Assembly (NCBI GenBank): GCA_963969345.1
Contig: OZ017770.1
Coordinates: 3,915,246 to 3,979,245, forward strand
Length of the DNA stretch: 64,000 bases
Source of the DNA: Turbatrix aceti
Lineage: Eukaryota > Nematoda > Chromadorea > Rhabditida > Panagrolaimidae
Reading direction: 5' to 3'
Shown here one piece after another: positions 49,701 through 58,715 of the stretch. Every line of letters starts with the position of its first letter. The stretch's first letter is position 1. The position numbers and the translations under genes are program-made. The notes under the pieces were generated by a model. It was given only the letters and a program-made list of their open reading frames with translations. It ran no database searches and was not told the origin of the DNA.

Positions 49701-52700
49701 CGCGCCCCGCTCTCTAGAACAATCCGACCCCGAACGCGTCAGGAACATTACCATCCCCCGACTCGAACTGATGGCGCTCCATCTAGCCGCCGAACTGGCG
49801 ACGTTTTTGAAGGCACAATTACCCCACGACCCTCCCACGACGCTTTGGACGGACAGCACAATTGCGTTAGGTTGGGTCAAATCTTCGCCGCAAGCGATTT
49901 TGCCCGTGTTTGTAACCAATCGAGTGCGAGCGATTCGGGCCCGCGATTTGGCGGTTAAGCACGTGGCTACGGATCAAAACCCGGCAGACCTAGCCACCAG
50001 AGGGCTGACGCTAGCGCAACTGCAAGAATCGTCGTTGTGGTTACACGGCCCGTCTTGGTTTAACTTGCCAGAAGCACAGTGGCCTACTCCGTTGGTTATG
50101 CACGCCGCCCCGACACAACGAATTTCGCAGATCGGTCCGCCATGCGTTAATCTCCTCGCCATACAGCGATATTCGGGACTACTTCGCGCGCAAGCACAGT
50201 TTCATCGGGCCTGCGCAAAACTATTAGGGCAGCGCGCCACCACCTCACTCATGAAGCGCATACAGACCCTACAGGTATCGCAAGGCCTTACGTCTGAAGA
50301 ACTACAACTTGCCGCACAGACGTTTGTTGCCCAAGCCCAGCAGAGCACTCCTCCGGATAAAACACTTCGCGCACTTCTGATTTCGGACGCGAATGGCTTA
50401 TTGCGCTACGCCAGCCGCCTACCCCCCACAGCCGGACCGCACGATGTTATTCAGCCGTATTACTTGTCCGCAGACGCCCCTCTGGCACGTTTACTAGTAG
50501 AGCACACCCATCGCACACTTCGACACGTAGGCGTCGCTACCACCTGGGAGGACGTACGGCAACAGTTTTTCATCCCTCGGGGGAAACGATTGACACAGAG
50601 TGTTTTACGCCGCTGTGGACCCTGCCGTCGCCGCGACGCTCGGCCGTTTCAGGCCCCCGCGTTTGCTCCGCTTCCATCTACGCGAACCACCGCATCACGT
50701 CCATTTGAGCACGTTGGCTTAGATTATTTTGGTCCTTGCGTCGTACGTAGTTCTTCGGATAGCGGAACCTTGAAGACGTGGGTCGCAGTCTTCACTTGTT
50801 TTTCAACCCGCGCAGTACATATGGAGCTTGTCTATGCACTTTGCAGCACAGCCTGTCTAGCAGCGCTTCGTAGGTTTATCGCACGCCGCGGCCGACCACA
50901 CAGCATCACATCCGACAATGCTCCTACGTTCTTAGTTGTCGCGCAAGTAGCAGAGCACGCTTTCCCCTCGGTAGTTCCCCCCGGAGACGTTACCGCGGCG
51001 TTTGACACGTACTGCGCTTCTGTCGGGGTACGCTGGACAACAATCGTTGAACACGCACCGTGGCAAGGAGGCGTATGGGAACGCCTGATCGGAGTCGTGA
51101 AACGCCCTTTACGGAGTGTTATCGGGCGAGCGCTGCTGGACATTGAAGAACTCCACACGCTCCTGACTGAAGTCGAATTTACCGTCAACTGCCGCCCGCT
51201 TATGACACACCCGGACTCACGTGACACGCGAGCACTGCGCCCCATAGATTTTCTCCTTCCCATGGGTGTTCCCAATGCTGTACCCGCGCTTAGTTTATCA
51301 CCGTACACCTCGCCGACCGCCCAGAGTCTGGCGGAGGAATGGCAACAAGCGTCGGCACGGCTGGATGCGTACTGGACGCAATACACGCGTGAGTACGTGG
51401 TAATGCTGCGAGATCGCACGGCACGCACATTAGAGCAGCAACGCGGTCCCGTTAATCGGCTACCCCTTGTAGGGGAGGTCGTCATTCTCTGCGACGATAT
51501 CGTACCACGCAACCAATGGCGACTCGGACGGGTCCTACAGGTGCACACGTCGGCAGACGGCGCCGTACGCTCCGCGACAGTCCGAGTCAGCAACGGCAGG
51601 GAGATCACGCGTCCTGTGGCTAAACTCTGTCCCCTCGAACTCACCCCCGACGTGCCAGAGTCCACGGAAGCATCTGCGGGGGCGCCGCACACTACGGAGT
51701 CTGCGACAGAAATCCCAACAGCTGTTGAACTTGCCGAGCGTCCCGAAGCTCTCTCTCCTCCTTTACCGGCTCCGAACGCACGACGGCGCCATCCCCGCTA
51801 CGGACTACGTCCTCTGCCGCGAAAAATATACTCCGGCGCCGTATTAGCAACGCTTGCGATTGGTTGCGCACCAACCGTCGCTGTATCCCCGGTAGACACG
51901 GCCAGCGCTTTCATGGACGCGACGCACACAATGAGTCAAGTCGTCGGGTTTGGTACGCTTTTGGGTCTGTCAGTATTTTTGGCGCTTTTACTGTGCACGG
52001 CGCTCATTTCTACCTGCCTTCCAGTATACCAGGCATGTCGTTGTCTCTTCTTCATTTGCTCACTACCGTGGCGCATCCTATGTTACTGCCTTCGTCAGCG
52101 CGCAAGCCGACGCCGTACTCGGCACATTGTCTTCACGCTTCTTGGATTTTTTTTCACCGCCGGGCGGGAGGGTGCGCACGCGTGCGCAACGCACACTTTT
52201 TTGTCCGCAGCGACGGTCACATGCCAAATTCAGAACGAAACGCAAGTCTGTACGCACGAAGGAGTAGCACGGATCGCACTCAGGGATGTAGGCCAGACGG
52301 TATGCCTTTGGATGAGAGACGACGCTAACCGGACGCAAGGGCGATTAACCTTGACGCTCCACAAACCGACGCTGAAGTGCAGACCAAGGTTTTTGTTCGC
52401 TACACGTGAGTACGAAACCGCCGCGTTTTCGGAACAGCGCTGTCCTCTCGTAGGTTCGTGCATACTTGATAACTGTAGGGAAGTAAAGGCCCAGGATCAT
52501 CTGCCCGAGCTAGCCGGAGTAAACGCGTATCCATGTAACGCGGGGTGCGCAAACGGACCAGAATGGTGGTTTAACGGGTGCGGCCTACCCACACCTTCTT
52601 GTATCTTTTATCGCATTGTGGCACTACCGCTAAACCTTACCACATCCGGTGATTTCCACGTCTTCTCGTGCGATGAGTGGGATACGCATGTAACCATCGA

Positions 52701-53547
52701 TGTTGAAGGAGAGCATGGCGTCAGCTTTGCAGACAAGACCACACGCGCCCGCCTAAGCACAGGGGTAAAATGGACACAGCAAAACGTATCGATCACGCTG
52801 ATCAACGAGCTCCCGTATCCAAACAAGTCACCGTTTCTGGCGCGATACCAGGACGGGGTCTGGAGACTAATAGAAGACGTCGAACGCATTCGACTGCGCG
52901 GCCCCCATTACGAAAAACTTGGCTTTCAGCCCGCGTGCTCCTGTCATCCCGCGGGGGGCGCTATAAGTTGCATCTGCGCACCAGACCCCCCGTTTGCCCA
53001 ATGGCGAGAGCAAGTTTTACCCCAGCGATGGCAGACTAACCTTTTGACGCTCAGCCACGATCGGCCCACAATACGAACCGACCAATCCGTCATTGAAATT
53101 GAAGTAACGCTAACGGGCCTAGAAAGCATTACGGATCTGTATGAGGAGCGCGCATGCACGATAACCGCCAGCCAAATCAACGGGCAACTCGGAGGCTGGT
53201 CAGACGCCGCTGCTATAGTAACCTGCCGTGCAGTTCAAAGCACGACGGCGAGCGTGATCTGTGGGGAGCAGCGCTCGCTGGTAGCTTGTGGGCCCAAAGG
53301 GATAAACTCCACGATTGCGGTTTCTATGACCGAGCAGAAGGTTAGCATCGAGTGCACCTATCAGTGCGCGCAGCACGTCGGTTGGCTTGTGTTGGCAGGG
53401 AGTGTTGAGGAACCCAAATCGTGGACTGTAAACACTGCCCTCCTTGCCGTTCCTTCCCCGCCGTCCCCTACCTCCTTGGTATTCTTTGATCTCCTGGCTT
53501 TGGGGGTCCTGGTCGCCTGGGCGGCCCGCCGGCTGTGTCGTGGCTAG
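46708..53547 (+). CDS. Gag-Pol-Env polyprotein of the BEL/Pao element
   Basis: One 2,279-codon frame. Residues 20-60: Pro/Ala repeat. 78-250: DUF1759-type Gag (LDLPTFDGTPSQW). 295-308, 327-340 and 347-360: Cys/His knuckles. About 410: retropepsin-like A17 protease, ILDVGSESSF (DVG, where DSG/DTG is usual). 680-830: reverse transcriptase (LISADIEKAFWQ; YADN at 807-810). 968-1060: RNase H (FADAS, WTDSTIALGW). About 1268-1300: integrase zinc site; catalytic D1339, D1403 and E1458. 1585-1645: DUF5641-like. From about 1740: hydrophobic segments, then a cysteine-rich envelope-like ectodomain resembling phlebovirus Gc (CGLPTPSCIFYR fusion-loop-like motif) and a C-terminal membrane anchor ending inside the 3' LTR. 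The first ATG overlaps the LTR end and primer site; the Met at 46936 (residue 77) may be the real start. No frameshift or stop separates gag, pol and env, so the envelope would need proteolytic release or splicing. Confidence 0.9.
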   Translation: MVHRPVHAKPGSDSASNEWPGQAPPAPAPLAPPAPAQPAPPAPAPLAPPAPAPLALPSAPTQLPRTTDNQQTPKNTMARLPKLDLPTFDGTPSQWLCFSETFTANVLAQPLAGVDKCTYLFSLLRGEAKAAIKGLVPSSTSLDHAWRKLSARFGDSSDLRAAIYGELIDMCPAVTCTPIEDVRALTDSIEACLHQLEALGDTLQHPLLVARVADLLPEWLLLDIIREHGRRYTIADVRQTMAEAMSTRDHIRRIKLGHQRVATTAQPQLTTLATTRPPRGQDAPNHTAAIVRKPCLFCNSTQHSTTYCTTHSSLAQRRDRLRTLQRCFVCLSSEHRAEDCPRRESPCFKCHQTGHTKPLCPDIVTQTQPDVTVAAAAGLNKDAQATFLPLVSVQVVDPAGVLTQAWAILDVGSESSFVTTALAERLRGVPLEATTVTLGTVGKQEHVVESRRYEIAIVQENGTHKHVACWALPQLLHPLRHATITPEGLIRGSTQRVDLLLGVDVYFDIVRSAPQRLDNGLYVVHSTLGTVISGRPHDTVTLQVGQVHVNTEESTLDKLLEQQWRLETIGITDDPHEIDDDHAAAQVLASIQRASDGRYSVRLPRKSLPGVFPDHFYMARARLISTVRRLQRTEPEAWQAYVEAVQKQEACGIIEKVTEDAQPTEGVHYMPHHMLLDKKRRVVYDGSAKQGTHDVALNDILYRGPLLLNHLAGILLRLRFGPILISADIEKAFWQIAMRTPDLDLLRFLFLRDATKPPTPDNIIVYRFKRLPFGIVCAPFILNAVIQHHLATAVPADLATRIYRDIYADNVFMSAQTVEEALRLSEKVKSAFSDAQMNLREFRSNAEEVNVTWADSEDRTPISVLGVKWDSIADTLCIPFPSATHQVNTKRDVCSFLGSIYDPLGWTLPATVTARRWLRDLHDRYSWDDTLSEGDRRTWQVISAPLYDQRFTTPRFLGVWGTTAQLHVFADASKNYYAAAAYVTTERGAQFIMAKSRIAPRSLEQSDPERVRNITIPRLELMALHLAAELATFLKAQLPHDPPTTLWTDSTIALGWVKSSPQAILPVFVTNRVRAIRARDLAVKHVATDQNPADLATRGLTLAQLQESSLWLHGPSWFNLPEAQWPTPLVMHAAPTQRISQIGPPCVNLLAIQRYSGLLRAQAQFHRACAKLLGQRATTSLMKRIQTLQVSQGLTSEELQLAAQTFVAQAQQSTPPDKTLRALLISDANGLLRYASRLPPTAGPHDVIQPYYLSADAPLARLLVEHTHRTLRHVGVATTWEDVRQQFFIPRGKRLTQSVLRRCGPCRRRDARPFQAPAFAPLPSTRTTASRPFEHVGLDYFGPCVVRSSSDSGTLKTWVAVFTCFSTRAVHMELVYALCSTACLAALRRFIARRGRPHSITSDNAPTFLVVAQVAEHAFPSVVPPGDVTAAFDTYCASVGVRWTTIVEHAPWQGGVWERLIGVVKRPLRSVIGRALLDIEELHTLLTEVEFTVNCRPLMTHPDSRDTRALRPIDFLLPMGVPNAVPALSLSPYTSPTAQSLAEEWQQASARLDAYWTQYTREYVVMLRDRTARTLEQQRGPVNRLPLVGEVVILCDDIVPRNQWRLGRVLQVHTSADGAVRSATVRVSNGREITRPVAKLCPLELTPDVPESTEASAGAPHTTESATEIPTAVELAERPEALSPPLPAPNARRRHPRYGLRPLPRKIYSGAVLATLAIGCAPTVAVSPVDTASAFMDATHTMSQVVGFGTLLGLSVFLALLLCTALISTCLPVYQACRCLFFICSLPWRILCYCLRQRASRRRTRHIVFTLLGFFFTAGREGAHACATHTFLSAATVTCQIQNETQVCTHEGVARIALRDVGQTVCLWMRDDANRTQGRLTLTLHKPTLKCRPRFLFATREYETAAFSEQRCPLVGSCILDNCREVKAQDHLPELAGVNAYPCNAGCANGPEWWFNGCGLPTPSCIFYRIVALPLNLTTSGDFHVFSCDEWDTHVTIDVEGEHGVSFADKTTRARLSTGVKWTQQNVSITLINELPYPNKSPFLARYQDGVWRLIEDVERIRLRGPHYEKLGFQPACSCHPAGGAISCICAPDPPFAQWREQVLPQRWQTNLLTLSHDRPTIRTDQSVIEIEVTLTGLESITDLYEERACTITASQINGQLGGWSDAAAIVTCRAVQSTTASVICGEQRSLVACGPKGINSTIAVSMTEQKVSIECTYQCAQHVGWLVLAGSVEEPKSWTVNTALLAVPSPPSPTSLVFFDLLALGVLVAWAARRLCRG
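46709..46723 (+). promoter_or_regulatory. Primer-binding site, tRNA-Gly type
   Basis: TGGTGCATCGGCCGG directly follows the LTR. It is complementary to CCA plus the 3' acceptor and T-stem end of nematode tRNA-Gly(GCC), which from memory ends CCGGCCGATGCA. The match runs 15 nt and then stops. Confidence 0.7.
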
Positions 53548-53844
53548 CGCCCTAGCCGCGATACGATGTCGTGGCTAACGCCACGATAAGATCGGCGCGC
53601 GGCCCAGCGACGCCGGGAAAGTGGGGGCGCCGACGGCTTGTCGGCCCCCCGAGACACTTCCGTTCCCCCCACGGAGGGGGGGGACGAGGCGGCGATCGCG
53701 ACGATCGTCGGCTCGGCTATATATTGTTGCAGACTAGCTTCTTTCGTATCTTTTTCCAATGTTTCTGTTCACGGTGATTGTTAACGTTTTGAATAAACCA
53801 ACTTCGCGTAATTCGACGAGCATTCTGCCCAACTCCGGATGACA
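53534..53844 (+). repeat. 3' LTR of the BEL/Pao element
   Basis: Same length and, by eye, same sequence as the 5' LTR (offset 7,136). The polyprotein stop codon (53545-53547) lies inside it. TATATA at 53718-53723 and AATAAA at 53792-53797. No obvious polypurine tract precedes it, which is unusual. Confidence 0.92.
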
Positions 53845-55899
53845 CATTGTATTTGTTGCAAATCTGAATAAACTTTAACTGAACTTGTTTTCTAAAATGT
53901 CAAGTATTAAATTTAACTTTTTTTTTGTCTAAGTGCCTGGGGGGCATGGAGGGTGCTGTTACGAAAATGTTGTGTCTTCTTTTTGTGGCGTATTTATTAG
54001 TTTTAAAAAGAATACAGAAAACAAAATAACCAACTCCCTTTGAGAAATGCAATGAGCAAATTTTTGATAACCTAGTTAGTATTCGGCCAACAATTGGATT
54101 GTAATTAAGACGAAGCGCTTGGTTAGAAAATATGGCTTTTTACTATTAGCTCAAAATAATAACTTACATGCATGATGCCGTAACAAACCAAGAGTTTCCA
54201 GTTAAATTTTGACGGCACAAAAAAAGCGTTAGCTTGGGTATATTTTGTTTCTTTTGACTTTCACTTTTTTTTTGTAAAACGACGTAAAAGCTCTGCTTTG
54301 AGAGATCCCGGTGCAATTGCATAATTACCCATGTTGTGGCTTGTCTGGATGTCAGGTCAATTATCTCTGACACATGATTTACACCAATTCGTTCAAAATA
54401 CCGCTCCACTTATTGGGTCGTGTAAAACATGCTTGCCAGGCGTATTTACCCTCCTGCGCCGTAGAATCAAGTTGGCTGAGACACGCCGGTGTCATTGGCT
54501 GCTGAAGTACGCCGTCTAGCGTTGTTAATAAAATAATATTATTAGGTACATATAATGCGTTTTGCCAAAACGAATCGAGACATTTACGCCTACGTGGACG
54601 TCATTTGTGCCTCCTAACATCTGGTCTAATGATAACTAACCACTGAATAATGGTGAAATAATAATAATAATAATGCGTTTTGCGCCAGTCACATATTGCT
54701 AATGTTGGTGGTATTTGATTTGTTAATACATATACGGTATTTTCATTTTTCTTTGTACACGACGGCGCCAGAGGTGCAGGCGCAGTCTCGACATCGGCGC
54801 CGGTTATACGACGGCTGTCGTAGTAGTGCTCCCCTGCTTACTCTATGTATGACACCTTGCCTGCGAACATTATTTTTCTATTCAGCAATCATACGTTTAA
54901 TTTTTAATACTGCTTGCCGGTTTTTTTGTGAATTTCAAACAAGGATTGGTTGCAGAACGGGTGATTAAACGGCATGCTCCTAAATCATATGTCTAATGCG
55001 ACACTTTAAAATAAATATTAAAATCGTCAAAAGTGATTGCGTGCCACCGGTCTTAAAATATTCTCCTGCGTTGTTCATGGCCACTTAGTTGCCACACCAC
55101 CACGGGTCGACGACCTCCCTCAGTCAGTTGCAAGCGTTTACAGGACTTGGTTCGCCTCCAAACACGGGCCACGCGATAGGAGGCGACAAGGGGGCGTGTC
55201 ACCAATTTTGGCGGCTTCTTGTTTCGTTATTTTTTTGTTTCCATTTTGTCATCCAGATGGCTGGATCCATTTTTGCACTCCGCTTTAGATCGTTTAGCTT
55301 TGAAATTGTTTTTGTATTGCACATGAAAGATATATTGCCCTCGTAATCCCTTTAGTGTACAGGTTGTCACTTTTCCTTGTTCGAGAGAGAGAGTAGGACT
55401 CATGAATCGGGCATCTCGCACACAAAGGTATTCCATTATAACATAAGCACGTAGAACGCGATGTTTGAGACTACGTGGCGCCCCAAAATAATATGTATCT
55501 TCGAAGTCCCTTCTCTGGTGTCGATGTGTTAGAGAAGTGTTTTTATGCGCCCAGTTCTGAGGAAATAGTAGCTGTCCATGTCCTAAAAACCGTTGCGTGT
55601 CAAACAACTTCATTTGTAAAAGATATTGCAGGGAGGCTGAAACCAAAAGTCCTGGTCTCGCTATTCTCCGTCCAGGAGAGATACTCATTTGCGAGACTCA
55701 TCATTCGTACGCTCGTGCTTCTGGTTGATTTGGACTGCCTACCTTTCGTTGATTTGTGCTGGTTTCCGGACACAACTCTTTCCGTCGTGTAACTCTTGTT
55801 TTTTTGCTTTTCTTGTTTTTACACATCGGATTCGGGGTATAAGCTTTGGCTTCATAACCGGTTCGCCAAGCTCATCATTCAGCAATAACGGGAAATGTA
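53845..55899. other. Intergenic, 2.06 kb
   Basis: AT-rich. Holds an (AAT)n microsatellite at about 54657-54674 and a 15 bp palindrome CGTTTTG-C-CAAAACG at 54558-54572. The frame at 55475-55792 has no protein-like support. The last 100 bp include a CATTCAG acceptor at about 55876-55882, 18 nt before the next start codon. Confidence 0.4.
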
Positions 55900-57562
55900 A
55901 TGACAAGACGACGGCTTTGGTTGTACCCTACTTCCTTACTGCCATCGTGGACACTTGTTTTGGTCATCTCAAGCCAGGCCTTATCACGCAACATTGACCA
56001 TGAGTCTCTTGATTACGTCGGACAATTTTCGGCCGTGCAAAACAACGCCTGCTACAGCTGTGCGAGTGTCGCGTACCTTGAATTGTGGAATCAGCGTTTA
56101 CTCGACAAATACTATCCACCAAGAAACTTTACTGATCGATGTTGGCAGCCCGACTACGAAATCGGAAGCGTACCTTGCACCTCAGCTTGCTTTACTATCG
56201 TTGAAGATGTCCGCACCCATGGTAGGTCAAAAAAGCGCAAGAATTTTGGGGGCAAATAGTAGGCAATTTGACTTTAATTTGCAATTGACTAAGTAGCCAA
56301 ATTAGACATTAGCCAGCCGACCACTCAGTGCTCCTGGCCGTCCACTAAGCACTGCCAGCCATGCCAGGACAGCGCTTTTACGACGATGACCGTCGGACTC
56401 CTTCCTTACCTTGCTTTTCAAGCGAGTTGTATGACAAGCCAGGGTAATCATAAGTATGTTAGCCTCAAAATTTTCTCAGGTGCAAAGGCCGGCGCTCCTG
56501 TCTGGATGGATAACGTAAGGCTAGGCAATTGCAATGGTAAAATGCGTTCCTCAAATAGTTCTAGAGGAAAAAGAGAAAAAATACGTTTGTCTGCTCGGAA
56601 CACAAGTACAATCACGCTTCTTTTACACACCGGAACAGCAAAAGTGCTACTCGGTATTTGTTGGCAATGACGACGAAAAAATTGAAAGTATTTTTCCTTT
56701 GGATGTTTTAAAAACGGGATGCAAGAGTTCATTCAATTTTCGTAGTAGCTATATTTGTTTGTTTTTTTACGAAAACTGAATGTGTAGTAATCGCAGACAA
56801 CTGACCATTGCATTTAACACCTTAGATTGTTGCGCGGGAGAAGAGGACAATGACGGTCAGCGAAGGACCCCCAAAACGATGTAAGCAAGCGCAAGACATC
56901 GTTTTTTTTCATGAATAGAACGTTATTGAGTCCGTTTATAATTTCTACACATAACTGGTTGTATGCCTTCCAAACTGTTATGGGAACGCAATTGTCAAGC
57001 ATAAAAGCGCGTTATGTTGACGGAGGGACAGCGATGGCATTTTGCTTGATTGGATATGGTCGCAACTCGCGAGACATGCAATTAAAAGGCACTCTTGCGA
57101 GCTCGCTTTGTAACTGTATGGATGGGGAAACAGAAGGGTATAATGGTGGTTATCAACGACGCCATTAAAAATGAAAGATAAATTGCCGGTTATTATTAAT
57201 GCCGTTTTTTTGTGTTTACAGCATCAGGACAAGCCGTCATGCGGGGATGTGTCGATCGATTGCTACTTTTTGGCATGGATATTGACATCAAGGAACACTT
57301 CATATCATTCAAAAATAGCTGTCGAGAAATGAATCGAGACTTACTGCATCTCACTCCTCTGCACGAGGACAGCCAGGTGGTGAGTGATTCCATTTCATTT
57401 CGTGAAAGTAGGATCAACCTATCCCCTTTTTAGGTATTAATGTGCACTTGCGTCGGAGAATTCTGCAACAAAGACGACGCTGAAGACGTGCTTTCTCGTG
57501 CCGTGCCCAAATCATTATCTCTTGTAACGCTCATTTCGGTCGTTGCGTTGTTTTTAATTTAA
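55900..57562 (+). CDS. ODR-2/HOT-type Ly6 protein, GPI-anchored
   Basis: Exons 55900-56221, 57222-57379 and 57434-57562; phases close to 202 residues. Basic N-terminus and hydrophobic signal peptide (LLPSWTLVLVISSQALS). Then the ODR-2 pattern: CYSCASVAYLELWNQ, PPRNFTDRCW, VPCTSACFTIVED, VMRGCVDRLLLFG and CTCVGEFCNKDD, ending in a hydrophobic tail (LSLVTLISVVALFLI) expected for GPI attachment. C. elegans ODR-2 and the HOT proteins share this spacing and act at the surface of neurons; ODR-2 is needed for chemotaxis. Motif recognition is from memory of the family. The 1 kb first intron is long for this window and may hold a nested gene. AATAAA starts two bases after the stop codon (57564-57569). 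Confidence 0.82.
56534..56884 (+). CDS. Possible small cysteine-containing protein nested in the ODR-2-like intron
   Basis: Candidate exons 56534-56726 and 56826-56884 give 83 residues. The first exon has good protein-like composition (EKKYVCLLGTQVQSRFFYTP, QQKCYSVFVGNDDEK) and ends near LKTGCK; the second adds CCAGEEDNDGQ. The spacing of aromatic and Cys residues is vaguely Kunitz-like but incomplete. There is no clean signal peptide in frame: a hydrophobic stretch at 56386-56445 (MTVGLLPYLAFQASCM) lies in another frame and would need a short intron to join. The donor (A|GTTCAT) is weak. It may be a real nested gene, an alternative exon set or a decayed copy. Confidence 0.3.
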
Positions 57563-58715
57563 GAATAAAATTTTTATATCTGCTTGCTTGGGAGAGCATA
57601 ATCTATGAAGAGGGTTGAAAAAATTAATTGTATCCAAATCCACAGCGTCGTCATCCAGTGACTAAGAAGTAAAAAATAATATTTCTCAGCAAACTAGTTT
57701 TCGGTATTAATAAAAAAATGCTAAACACCTGTTTGCTAAGGAGTGGTCAAGTCTCCGGTCAATCGTGTTACTGATCCACGCCAATATGTTTTGTAACAGC
57801 TTATCTGCCTTGCGGATGTTTGCTGGGGATGACGGAAGTTATTTCTTACTTCTGTAGACATAGAAACAGACCTGACGAGAAATGCAAACTTCAGATCGTC
57901 CGGGGGCTGATCCTATTACATGGGACTGTAGTCTCGTTGTTCTTAATCTTCCGGGCTAACAAATCAATCAGAACCAGAAGTGCTTCATTTCCGTCCATTT
58001 TGTCATATGTCATATTTTGTAGCAACAGAAGCTCCTGGGATACGCATAATTGAGTGTAGGGAGAAAAAAAAGAAAAAGAAGACTCACGCGTCTTGCGGGG
58101 GGTGAGATGGTTTTTTTGTTCTCCATCATTCTCTGTGGATGATTCTATCCGTCAACTCTATATGAAGTGTTTGTCGTCTATTTGGTTATAATATTTTCTT
58201 TATACTCATGTCAGCGCGCAATTATTGCACATTCTCTTCTTTTTGATTTGTGCTATCCCCTGTAGTAGGTGGGCATCAGTCGCACATCAATAACATGACA
58301 TCTCATAGAGCCGATTTCCTAGCGCCTTTCTCCCATTTGAATAACCCGTTTGAATGCGTTCAACTGATTGCGCTTGCTGCGGCCGTGATTAAACCGTCGC
58401 TTGCTTTTCCTCAGTAAGTTACTGACTTTGACTGCCCTGTTTTTGCCTACTTTCTTCTCGTTCAAATACTTTTGTAGTACATTTCTCTTTTTGTACAGCG
58501 GTTATTTAGCCTTGAAGGCAAATGTTTGCATACGCTTCTTTTAAGAAAGATAACCGCATGTTTATTTACTTACTTTTACCTTTTTTGAATCTAAATAACT
58601 CATGTAGGTGGGAGCGAGACTGTCGAGTGACCGGCGTTTGATTGTCGCCACCCTATCGGTGTCATTCTACACTTCTTGCGACACCCCTGACCAGTAGACT
58701 TTATTTTAGTCCGCG
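57563..58715. other. Intergenic and 5' region of the MAP kinase, 1.15 kb
   Basis: AT-rich. At 58295-58413 a short frame (MTSHRADFLAPFSHL...) ends at a good donor (CTCA|GTAAGT) and could splice to an acceptor at about 58607, continuing WERDCRVTGV before a stop: 50 codons in all. It cannot be joined in frame to the kinase. It looks like a 5' UTR exon with a spliced upstream ORF, or a chance frame. The acceptor TTATTTTAG ends at 58709, six bases before the kinase ATG. Confidence 0.4.

Larger units (their letters stand above)
46398..53844 (+). mobile_element. BEL/Pao LTR retrotransposon with envelope-like gene, apparently complete
   Basis: 7.45 kb element with two 311 bp LTRs (TGTG...GACA ends), a primer-binding site directly after the 5' LTR, and one long open frame for Gag-Pol-Env. 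The pol order (protease, RT, RNase H, integrase, DUF5641-like tail) and the Gag type are those of BEL/Pao. The element is far richer in GC than its AT-rich flanks. Flanking ACATT (46394-46398 and 53844-53848) is consistent with a 5 bp target duplication that overlaps the LTR ends; CAT alone is unambiguous. The identical LTRs and uninterrupted frame point to a recent insertion. It lies in the intergenic gap after the 45278 gene and interrupts no gene I can see. Confidence 0.93.

Noticed and set aside
50832..51692. 286-codon minus-strand frame inside the retrotransposon
   Set aside because: Antisense of the integrase region; GC-rich third positions keep the reverse strand open.
55475..55792. 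105-codon plus-strand frame upstream of the ODR-2-like gene
   Set aside because: No motif, no splice support and poor composition.
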